This document shows positions 10,803 through 19,514 of a stretch of DNA of 64,000 bases, piece by piece. How positions within the stretch are numbered: the stretch's first letter is position 1; each line of letters opens with the position of its first letter. Below the pieces are notes generated by a model. It worked only from the letters and a program-made list of their open reading frames with translations, did not search any database and was not told where the DNA came from. The DNA comes from Histoplasma ohiense (taxonomy: Eukaryota; Ascomycota; Eurotiomycetes; Onygenales; Ajellomycetaceae). Location: positions 5,952,001 to 6,016,000 of the forward strand of contig JAEVHH010000001.1 in assembly GCA_017607445.1 (NCBI GenBank). The letters are read 5' to 3'. The position numbers were made by a program, and so were the translations under genes.

Positions 10803-11834
10803 ATGTCCTTAGATATCGAAATGAACTACAAGCAATCCTACAAACACCCGCTGCACCCGAACGCGGCGGACGATAACTTAGACCTACGAAGCATCCTCCA
10901 GCAGCAGGCGCTACAGATGGCTGAATTGCAACAATGACTTGCTGAGATGAGCACTTCTGTGTTCACTGTTCCTCCTACGCCCGCACCTCACAAAAAGCCC
11001 TCAAGAGAGAAGCTCTCAATCCTCAACAAATACAAGGGAGACCTAGCGCTCTACCTCGCGTGGAAGTCAAAAGCAAACGCCAAATTGGACATCGATGGAC
11101 AAGCAATAGGCTCGCTATCCAATCAAGTGTGGTATATCCATAGCAGATTGGATGGCGATGTGTTAGCAAAATTCCAACCCTGGATGAGCCATTGCCAGGA
11201 CCACCAGTGTATGCCAGAGCTAGTCTTCCAACAACTCAACTCCCTCTTCCTCAATCCTACACTTCAAGCCAAGGCATTAGACTGGCTTAATCAGACTCAC
11301 CAGATGGATGTCGCATTGGCAACTTACCTTTCTGAATTCAATCGCAAGCTCCTAGAAGCAGGTGGGCAAGACTGGGATGACACTGTCAAGATCAACATGT
11401 TGTTCAAGAACTTGAACTTCCAATTGCATAACCAAAGCATAGAGCATCCAAAGCTCTCAACATACAGTGAATTCTGCACTGATCTTCACCTGTTGAACAA
11501 CAACCTGTCTCAGTTCCGCGCGCTCCAAAATCGCAGAGGATTCCACCAAACAAATGTGTACACTCTGAACCACTCTGCAGCGCCCCCCACCTCCGAACCA
11601 GAACCAATGGACTGGGTCCCACATGTAAACACAAGTCACCCAAGGGTCCCCAATGTCTCAGGGAAGGATGCCGCCAACTGAATCACCAGAGGAGTCTGCA
11701 TACACTGTGACAAGCCAGGGCACTTCGCAAACCAATGTCCGAATGTGATCACCCCGAGTAAACCCCCCACACGCGTAAACGCTGCGTCGCCCGCGGATAG
11801 GCAAGAACAGGGAAAAGACAAGCTCTCACCCTAA
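10803..11834 (+). pseudogene. Inner Gypsy gag, interrupted by two TGA codons
   Basis: The ATG at 10803 opens a frame that continues to TAA at 11832-11834 (343 codons) if in-frame TGA codons at 10935 and 11679 are read through. Both TGA sites suit CGA to TGA. The product has a Gln-rich N-terminus, a retrotransposon Gag core (about residues 60-260) and a CCHC zinc knuckle (C-I-H-C-D-K-P-G-H-F-A-N-Q-C) just after the second TGA. The TAA looks like the genuine gag terminator because pol continues in the -1 frame. Gag would assemble the particle and bind element RNA. Confidence 0.88.
11810..11816 (+). promoter_or_regulatory. Putative -1 ribosomal frameshift heptamer G GGA AAA
   Basis: GGGAAAA lies in the gag frame as G-GGA-AAA, 16 nt before the gag TAA. 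It has the X XXY YYZ form of -1 slippery sites. After a one-base backward slip, the reading frame is the pol frame and stays open (bar TGA codons) to the protease and beyond. I could not evaluate a downstream RNA structure. Confidence 0.55.
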
Positions 11835-14800
11835 AACATGGATGAGAGCTCAAGGAGCAGAAAGCTAGCTGGAGATTCAAGCAGAAGATGCAAGCAGACA
11901 CAATCATGATCCCTGTCATTGTAAATAGCTTAGTCAACATATGAGCAATGATAGACAGTGGTTTCCTTCACTACACTCTTATAGACACCCAGCTGGTCGA
12001 GAAGCATAAGCTCCAGCATATCCCCTTTCCCAAACCATGTAAGCTCAGTGGATTTGACGGCCCCAGAGGATCCACCTCCTACAACATGGTAAGATTTAAT
12101 GTTGACATAGGAGGACACAAGAAAAAGAACATATACACATACAAAATACAAGGCCTTGAGTACGATCTAATACTCGGCCTATCATGGCTCACAGAATTTG
12201 GAACCTTGTTGGACGCACGCAACTGCTGCCTTATTTTCCCAGGAGGCGACTGTGTTTACAAGAAGGATGTCGATAGAACCACTGATCTCACCCAGATATC
12301 AGCAGAAGTGTACAAACTACTAACCTGCCAAGCGCATGAGAAGAAGAACGTCCAAGTGTTCACTGCTAGCATGGCAGATATCAAAAAAGCATTAGAAAAG
12401 CTAGAACCCAAAGACCCCAAGAAACCACACAAGGAACTACTCAAATCATACAAAGACTTCGCAGACATGTTCGACAAAAAAGAAGCTGAAAAGCTTCCTC
12501 CTCACCGAGGACCCAGTATAGATCATACAATTGAGCTCATCAAGGAGGATGGTAAGGACCTGCAACCACCCTGGGGTCCTCTCTACAGCATGTCGCACAA
12601 CAAGCTCCTCATCCTACAAAAAACACTCAATGGACTATTGGACAAAGGCTTCATTCATGTTAGCAACTCACCCGCCGCAGCACCTATACTGTTCACGAAG
12701 AAACCAGGAGAAGGCTTACAATTCTGCATTGACTACCAAGGACTCAACAAGATTACGCGGAAGGACTGATACCCTCTCCCACTCATCAACAAAACACTCA
12801 AACAAGTAGGAAAAGCAAAATGGTTTACAAAGCTTGACATCTCTGCAGCCTTCTATAAGATAAGGATTAATGAAGGTGACGAATGGCTAACCACTTTTCG
12901 TACACATTACAGATTATACAAATGGACAGTGACCCCTTTTGGATTAGCAAACGCCCTGAGCACATTCCAGAAATACATTAACTGGGCCCTATGAGACCTG
13001 CTCAATGAGATCGCCTCAGTGTACATGGACGATATCCTGATCTTCACTGATGGACTGCTCACTGAGCACTGCAAGCACATACGACAAGTGCTTGACCACC
13101 TACAAAAAGCCAGACTGCAAGTGGACATTGACAAATGTGACTTTGAGACCAAGTCTACAACCTACCTAGGATTCATCATTGAAGCTGAAAAAGGCGTACG
13201 CATGGATCCTAAGAAGGTGGAAGCAATCCTCAACTGGGAGGCACCAGTCTCAGTAAAAGGGACTAGAAGCTTCCTAGAATTTGCCAACTTCTATCGAAGG
13301 TTCATCAAAGACTTCTCTGATATCATATGACCACTGACGGACCTGATCTGGAAAGACACTGTGTTCCAATGGACTGACGAAGCGGACGCAGCATTCAAAA
13401 AGCTGAAGCGTATGTTCACAAGCACCTCAATGCTGCAATCATTCAATCTGAATAAGCATACAATTCTCGAAACGGACGCCTCAGATTACATAGTAGATGG
13501 GGCACTGATGCAATATGATAACAAAGGTGTCCTACAACCCTGTGCCTTCACCTTGAAAAAGATGTCACCTGCTGAATGCAACTATGAGATCTATGACAAG
13601 GAGCTTCTAGTGATCATACAATGCCTTGAAGAATGGGAGTCTGAACTTATGAGTGTCGAAAAGTTTGAGATTGTTACCAATCATAAGAACTTAGAGTACT
13701 TCACAACCACTCATAAGCTCACTGAAAGGCATATGCGTTGGTCATTGTTCCTTAGCCATTTTTCATTCACAATTCGTTATCGACCTGGAGTAGAGAACAC
13801 CCTTGCGGATGCCCTGTCCCACCGAGAACAAGATATGCCATCTGATGACTTGGATGACAGATGGAAACACCAAGAGCATTGATTAATTGACCCTGCAATC
13901 ATAGAAAGTCCTACGCAATCAGATGAACCCCACATACATGTCAATCAGTCCCGAGCTCAAGAACCCTCGCTCGAAGAACAATGGAAGCTAGCAGCAGAAG
14001 CAGATGAATCCTGGCAACAAGTCATCAAAGCTGTACAAAACAGAGCACCTCAATTCCCCGCAAGTGTATACTCAAGAACAGATATCTCAGCATGTTCAAT
14101 CAATGATGACAACTGCTTACACTTTCAAGATAGGCGATGGATCCCTGATTCAGAACCTCTATGAACACAGATCATGCAAGAAATTCATGACTCATCAATG
14201 ACCGGGCACCCAGGATGCAAAATCATGTACAACATTGTCACCCAAGAATTCTACTGGCCAGATATGTCGAAAGACATACACCAGTTCGTACGCAACTGTG
14301 ATTGCTGCAGCTCAGTGATAGCATGATGTGAACACCAAAAAGGGATGCTGAAGCTCCTACCTGTCCCCAACTGAACTTGGTGTGATATAGCTATCAATTT
14401 TGCAGTTTCCTTACCCAAGAGTGGAGGTTCTATGAACATCCTAGTCATTGTCGACCAACTCAGCAAGGGCGTAATACTACAGCCCTGTGACAAGATGGAC
14501 ACCGAAGTAGTTGCAGATGCCTTCATCAGAAGCCCATTCTATCATATGCACAGCCTGCTCTCATCCATTGTGTCAGATAGAGGCAGTCAATTCATCAGCG
14601 CACTCTGGGCCCATGTATGCCAATTATTAAGAATCGAATGAAAGTTATCAACAGTGTACCACCCAGAGACTGATGGAGCTACCAAGAGAATGATACAAAT
14701 GGTAAAGAACATCCTCCATAAGTTCTGCAATTACACGCAAGACAACTGGAGCAACCTGCTGCCACACACTGAGATTGTGATTAACAGTTGAGATTCCACT

Positions 14801-15466
14801 ACAACAGATGTAAGCCCATTCTTCCTCCTACACAGATACAACTTAGAGGTCCTGGACTTCCCTGAGACTCCCCGAGAAACCGCGTACGCCCGCAGCCCCA
14901 TACAGGCGGCAGAGAACATTGTGAGCAAGCTGAAGAAAGCCTGTGAATGGGCAGAAGCTTCAATGACCAGCACTCAGCAAGATTACAAGGATCAAGTGAA
15001 CATCAGAAGAAGTCCTGCAACCCAATACCATATAGGAGACAAAGTCTGGCTGGACCTCAAAAACATAAGAACAGACCACCCCTCACATACACTAGATTAC
15101 CATCACACCAAGTATACAGTGAAGGAAGTGCTAGGCACACACAATTATCGACTTGACACCCCGCCTGGCATCCACAATGTCTTTCATACAAACCTGCTCC
15201 GACCCACGGCCGAGGATCCATTCCCCTCACAGAGAACCTTCGATTGGCAGCCACCCGCCATCATAGAAGAAGACAATGAACTTGAGTGGGAAATCAAAGC
15301 AATTCTTGACAATAGAACCAACCACCGCCGCTGCAAATACCTTGTCAAATGGGTAGGATACAATCGTCTGATCTGGGAACCTGCATCCGCCTTGGAGGAC
15401 ACCGCCGCCCTCGACACCTATGAGTCCTCACTCACCCCGGTAGGGGGGGATAATGTGATGGATTAG
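11816..15466 (+). pseudogene. Inner Gypsy pol: protease, RT, RNase H, integrase, chromodomain
   Basis: A single frame runs from 11816 to TAG at 15464 with 11 internal TGA codons (11843, 11942, 12767, 12992, 13328, 13880, 14162, 14324, 14372, 14639, 14789) and no frameshift that I can find. Domains in order: retropepsin with IDSG at about 11951; RT with CIDYQGLN, FGLANA and catalytic YMDD at about 13020; RNase H with ETDASD (about 13470) and YDKELL; integrase with an HHCC-type zinc region (about 14180-14310), VSDRGSQF and HPETDGA; and a chromodomain (KYLVKWVGY...WEP, about 15337-15410). The first integrase catalytic Asp position reads Asn and the Glu position reads Lys. The frame crosses the polypurine tract and ends inside the 3' LTR. 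Confidence 0.93.
15441..15450 (+). promoter_or_regulatory. Polypurine tract of the inner Gypsy
   Basis: TAGGGGGGGA followed by TAA and then the LTR TGTGA. This is the expected primer for plus-strand cDNA. It also codes for the last residues of pol. Confidence 0.75.
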
Positions 15467-15924
15467 CACTCATTAGTAATCAACTTACACAATCAACTCC
15501 TCTCCTGCACCCGCTCATTTCTGGCTGTTGTGATCTTGTGTAACCCTCGATGTTCTTCCGCTCCATGCTCCGCACTCACATAGTTTCTAACAATTCTTCC
15601 ACATAGCTTCTTATGTTCTTCCACTCTGTGTTCTGCACTTGTGTAGTCTCTAACGATTCTTCTGCGTAGCTCTCAATGATTCCCCTGCCCCATGTTCTGC
15701 GCTCGTGTAGCTTCTAACAATTCTTACACATACCCCTTAATGTTCTTTCGCTCCGCACTCCACTGTGGAGCGGCTTCTGATATTCTTCCGCCCCGAACTT
15801 TCCCCTATAAGAACCCCCTTCGTACGACCTTTTCTTCTGATTTCTTTTCTCTTTCTTTCCTTAATCAATTCGTAATCTGTAATTAGGATAGTACCAAATC
15901 GTTAATCGAAGTACGCCCGTTACA
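15454..15924 (+). repeat. Inner Gypsy 3' LTR (471 bp)
   Basis: Same length as the 5' LTR and more strongly C-to-T/G-to-A converted in its first half (for example TGTGATGG against TGTGACGG). Its second half, from about 15740, keeps more CpG than the matching part of the 5' LTR. The pol stop codon TAG at 15464-15466 lies inside this LTR. Confidence 0.95.
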
Positions 15925-15929
15925 ATAGT
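15925..15929. repeat. Target-site duplication of the inner Gypsy, right (ATAGT)
   Basis: Immediately follows the LTR end TTACA and is identical to 9974-9978. Confidence 0.92.
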
Positions 15930-16799
15930 CTACACAAAGACAGAGTCTATCATCTTTTTTGAGAATAAAGAGAATTGATGCATCAGCTGGACTACTGAAT
16001 GATTGTATCCACTCTTTATCTAATACATTTTTTAAATATTCTCTTAGAACAGCTAACTCAGTTTCAGAGAGATTATATATTGACATAAATGAAGATTGTG
16101 CATCAGATTCAAGATCTATACAGTGTTTCATCTCTTCTAATCTTTTCATACTTATAGCAGCTTCTTCTGAGAAGATATGCATGTATGACATGACATAATC
16201 AGATAGACTAGTTGGCAAGTCCAAATACACAGTCAAGAATATATGTGAAGCATGCTTTGAGTCTTTTGAATGTTCTGTAGATAATACTACAAGCATTTCT
16301 ACTCTAGCTTCTGTGAGAACTTCAGCTAGAACATCTTGTTCAGAAATAATTTGAGACTGTTGTTCATCTTCAGAATTTCTAAAGAAGAATTGTTCATCTG
16401 ATCAATCTATAAGAGGATTTGTTTGTCTTAATCAAGGAAATTCTAATACAAGACTGTAGTCCTTCATCTTCATTGCATGAAAGAAATGAGATGTCTGCTG
16501 TGCATTATCCTTGTGATCAGTGACAGTAGTTGCAATGTTATACTTTTCAAAGAAGTGCATTATGCATTCATCAATCAACTTGATCATTTTGATTTTGCAG
16601 TGAGCAGCTTCTAGATTGTGATTCTTTGCTCAAAATTCATTGACACAGTTCACTTCTGATTCAGAGTCTACTAGCACAAGCACTTTTTGCAGACTCTTAG
16701 ATGTAGTGAGTTTCACTGTGACAGTGAAGCTTAAAGTGTTTTTGCATTGACTTTCCACATTTATAGCTGTCATTGTAAGCTGAATAGCACATCTTAAGC
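15930..16799 (-). pseudogene. Outer Gypsy protease and start of reverse transcriptase
   Basis: The minus strand encodes a retropepsin-like region. The active-site triad is at 16660-16668 and reads Asp-Ser-Glu instead of Asp-Ser-Gly, which fits a GGA to GAA change. A WLRQTNPLIDW-like block follows (its last Trp is now TGA), then the conserved RT approach (IYNLSETELAVLREYL, LFILKKD, LCVDY) at 15930-16140. The frame stops exactly where the inner element sits. After removing 9979-15924 and one ATAGT, the codons for CVDY run straight into GLN at 9973, so RT was continuous before the second insertion. Confidence 0.85.
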
Positions 16800-18160
16800 A
16801 TTTTTTGAGTTCTTCAAGTTCTTCATGTCTTTCACATCAGATTTTGAGTCAGACTTGATGTTTTTGAATTTGTCTTTGAGTCATTTGAAACACAAATCAA
16901 AGATATGTCCTGGTCACTTGCAATAACAGCAATATTTTGATCAGATGAAGTCATCAGACTTTGTAGTGTCATTTCATCTGTGTTTGTTTTGTGATCTATT
17001 ATCAGCATTATTTCTGTTGTTAAAGCTTTGAGTGGGGTTTTTGAAATTTGACTTCTCTTTAAGCTTCTTCCATCTTTCTGACAGATTCGATTCTGCCATT
17101 GCAAGTTTATGTAGAGTGGTATCATAGCTTAACTCTTTCAATTTGATTGCATATTTGTCAAATTCTCAGCAAATGGAAGATAGAACTTTCATATATAGAT
17201 GTGATTTTCAATGATATTCACTATAAAAATGTCACAGACACTCTTCAATTAATTGTAAGTGTGAAGCAAATTGTTGAACTGTCTGATCTTCTTGTTGCTC
17301 TGTTTTTCAGTACTGTCTATCAGCATCTCAGAAACTTCTATCTGAATCAGTGACTTGACATTGCATCCAACTAACAAATTCTTCCCATGGTGACAAAGTT
17401 CATATATTATGTGTATGTTGATATCAATGTTGTTGCATCTCAACATTGAAATGAGTAACAGCTTTGATGATCTTTCAATGGTTGTATTTGTTGTAGTAAT
17501 CAAGATCACTGACATGGAAAGCAATAGCAGCTGTAACAAAGTTTTTGAATTCTTTCATACTTTGATCTCAGAACTTTTCCACATCTCTCTGAGAAGAGTA
17601 ATCACTCATATCAGAATCTTGAAGTTCTAATTGCCAAAGTGGTATCTGACTACATCTCTCACTGACAGTAGTCACAGCACTTTTCACTAAGATGTTGAGT
17701 GCTTGTAGTGTGGCTTTTGATGATCTGAGAATATTTGTGATGTTATCACAGTTATCATTCATGCTAGTTGCATCTCTACTGTGGTTCAGATGCACTTCTA
17801 GTGTATTTTAAGTGACTGAAATTGTTTCATTCAATTCTTGTAGTAAAGTATTGCACTGCTGTTGAAGTTCTCACAATTCTTTCTCAGTCTGTAATTTTTT
17901 GATTCTTCTGATCACAGCTATTTTCTTGATCTCAATTGTGCTAAGATCTTCAGAAGAGATATCCCCTTCTGAACTATACTCAGAGTCTGATTTCATAGAG
18001 AAAGATGATGCTTGTTGCACACTTTCAGTGGCAGAAGTGCGCATTTCACAGTTTTCTTCCATGATGTTTGTCACTTCAGATTTGACAGTAGCATGAGTAC
18101 AGTGGATGCTGTGGGTAGAGGCTATGACTATTACTCAACAGACCATCTCTCAAAGATTGA
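16800..18160 (-). pseudogene. Outer Gypsy gag
   Basis: On the minus strand, degraded frames follow the 5' LTR: an acidic, Ser-rich N-terminal stretch (17871-18074), then Leu/Ile-rich capsid-like pieces (17249-17795) and a C-terminal zinc knuckle. The knuckle at 16890-16931 reads C-Y-C-K-stop-P-G-H-x4-C on the minus strand, a CCHC motif with one internal TGA. Gag would form the particle core and bind element RNA. Frames are interrupted by several stops and no function is expected. The N-terminal boundary is approximate. Confidence 0.75.
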
Positions 18161-18172
18161 GTGATTAGAAAC

Positions 18173-18435
18173 TGTGAGATGTAGTGACAGTGTGAAGAGT
18201 AACAGTAGAAGATAGTTTATAGTGTAGTGGAGATAATAGTAATATATTGTAGAGTGTAATATAGTAGCATAATGTAGTGTAGCTAATTGCTAAGGAAGAA
18301 AAGAAAGAGAAAGAAGATGTGTGAAATACATACATCAATATATATATACATATAGAAATAGTGGTAGCGAGAGTATAATGGAAAGAGGTAAGAATAAGCG
18401 AAGATAATAAGGAAATAATAAACGAGTGCATTACA
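18173..18435 (-). repeat. Outer Gypsy 5' LTR (263 bp)
   Basis: This is the upstream LTR in element orientation. It retains CpG at 18369, 18399 and 18423 where the other copy has CA or TG, and carries TG at 18322 where the other copy keeps CG. Directly inside it (minus strand, below 18173) I found neither an obvious tRNA primer site starting TGG nor a self-priming match. Confidence 0.95.
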
Positions 18436-18440
18436 ATTGA
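18436..18440. repeat. Target-site duplication of the outer Gypsy, right copy (ATTGA)
   Basis: It directly follows the LTR end TTACA at 18435 and pairs with GTTGA at 5078-5082 (4 of 5 bases). Confidence 0.7.
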
Positions 18441-18600
18441 GCACAGAAGTGACTACATCTCCCAATGGCAGATGAGAGATTTGAATCAAACATGCCTCAC
18501 ATATGCAATACTGAGCTTGACAGTATGTAGAGCATGTATGGAATAATGCATTGAATTGAGGCTGTTCAAACACACTGAGAGGATAAGAATCCCCACACAC
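18441..18600 (-). pseudogene. Helitron RepHel, 5' fragment separated by the nested insertion
   Basis: The minus strand is open here and encodes a Cys-rich segment (CGDSYPL... with several CxxC-like pairs). If the 13.35 kb insertion and one copy of the 5-bp target duplication are removed, this frame joins without a break to the Cys-rich frame at 5082 (residues ...VLN then SQQVELS...). That continuity is the best evidence that both pieces were one gene. The segment probably forms a zinc-binding N-terminal extension of the fungal Helitron protein. The true start codon lies somewhere above 18600 and I cannot place it. Confidence 0.65.
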
Positions 18601-19514
18601 TGAGCAGAGGTGTATTAAGTATATTAATGAATGTATATAGATTGTAACAAATGTAGAGAAGAGTATAAAGAATGTAAATACAGTAGAGAATGTCTGTAAA
18701 GAAAAGAATGAAGATTAATATCAGAACTGTACAGACTGCAGAGAGTGATTCATGAATTTGATGGGATTCATGTGATATCATGTGAGATCATGTTACAGTA
18801 TTTTTTTCAGGAAAAAAGTTGGTTTTTCTATAATATAAAGAGAGATTTAGAAAGTGCAAGGGCTGTGTTCAGTTGCACACCTGTTACAACAGATGATGAA
18901 ATTATGGTCTACTGTGAAGTTCTGTAAAACCTGCAATCTTTGAAGGTTTAAAAGGATCAATCTGTAGAATATATATATGTATAACTCTGCATGATTGCAG
19001 AAGTTCTGCTTGACTTTGTGCTCTATTTGAACACTAGTTATTCAGTAAGCAAAGCTGGGTTTGTACGAGACATATAGAAATTGGTGGCTCTTAGATTGGT
19101 GTAATTAGCCAACTTCCAAGCGTCATTATCAATCCTGAGATTTTTGATTTTCTGCATTACTCCAGAAAAGTTTAATCCCACTAAAACAACATAGCCATGA
19201 TCATTAGTCATCCCCTAAGCGGTTTTTTCCCTCTCTTCTCCCGCCCTAGTTGATTGTCGGCGGGTGTATTTTAGATGTGTCGTCAAGGTTCAAAATTCCT
19301 TGGCAAAAAGTGAACCATGTTCAACTGTCAGTAACCCGTCGGCCACTCGCACTCCGGCATTGACATACAAGGAAGGCTACTACGATTGCGTTCCCGATCT
19401 TCTCCAAATACCTACGCGATGTTGCCCTAGGCGCCACTCTCTATCTGCAAATATCATCGCGGAGCTCAAAATCCCATTCGATTGGACAACCCTTCTCGGC
19501 CCCAGAGGATAATT
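18601..19514. other. Helitron 5' flank and transition into gene space
   Basis: About 18601-19030 remains AT-rich and CpG-poor, with no recognisable protein. It probably holds the 5' end of the Helitron, but I could not identify its TC terminus. CpG returns after about 19050 and the DNA becomes ordinary. About 19200-19514 would hold the MED17 promoter and 5' leader. A TC-rich stretch lies at about 19214-19245. Confidence 0.45.

Larger units (their letters stand above)
9979..15924 (+). mobile_element. Inner Ty3/Gypsy chromovirus, 5,946 bp, inserted in the outer element's RT gene
   Basis: This is a full-length LTR retrotransposon with 471-bp LTRs (9979-10449 and 15454-15924; TGTGA...TTACA) and a perfect 5-bp target duplication ATAGT (9974-9978 and 15925-15929). 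In order it has a self-priming site, a leader with short repeats, gag, a -1 slippery heptamer, pol (protease, RT, RNase H, integrase, chromodomain) and a polypurine tract. CpG is still common, so it is younger than the host element. Gag and pol keep one frame each with no indels that I can see, but carry 13 in-frame TGA codons. Integrase active-site residues are also altered, so this copy should be inactive. Confidence 0.96.
5083..18435 (-). mobile_element. Outer Ty3/Gypsy LTR retrotransposon (chromovirus), nested in the Helitron
   Basis: Two 263-bp direct repeats bound the element, and each reads TGTGAG...TTACA on the plus strand. Coding sense is minus: gag with a CCHC knuckle, aspartic protease, RT, RNase H, integrase and a C-terminal chromodomain, in that order from 18160 down to about 7150. 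The order PR-RT-RH-IN defines Ty3/Gypsy and the chromodomain places it among chromoviruses. It is split inside RT by the inner element. Without that insertion and its duplicated 5 bp it would be about 7.4 kb. Flanks are GTTGA (5078-5082) and ATTGA (18436-18440). Many stops make it non-autonomous. Confidence 0.92.

Noticed and set aside
18150..18172. tRNA primer-binding site of the outer Gypsy
   Set aside because: The bases inside the 5' LTR on the minus strand do not begin with TGG and match no LTR segment, so the priming mode cannot be assigned.
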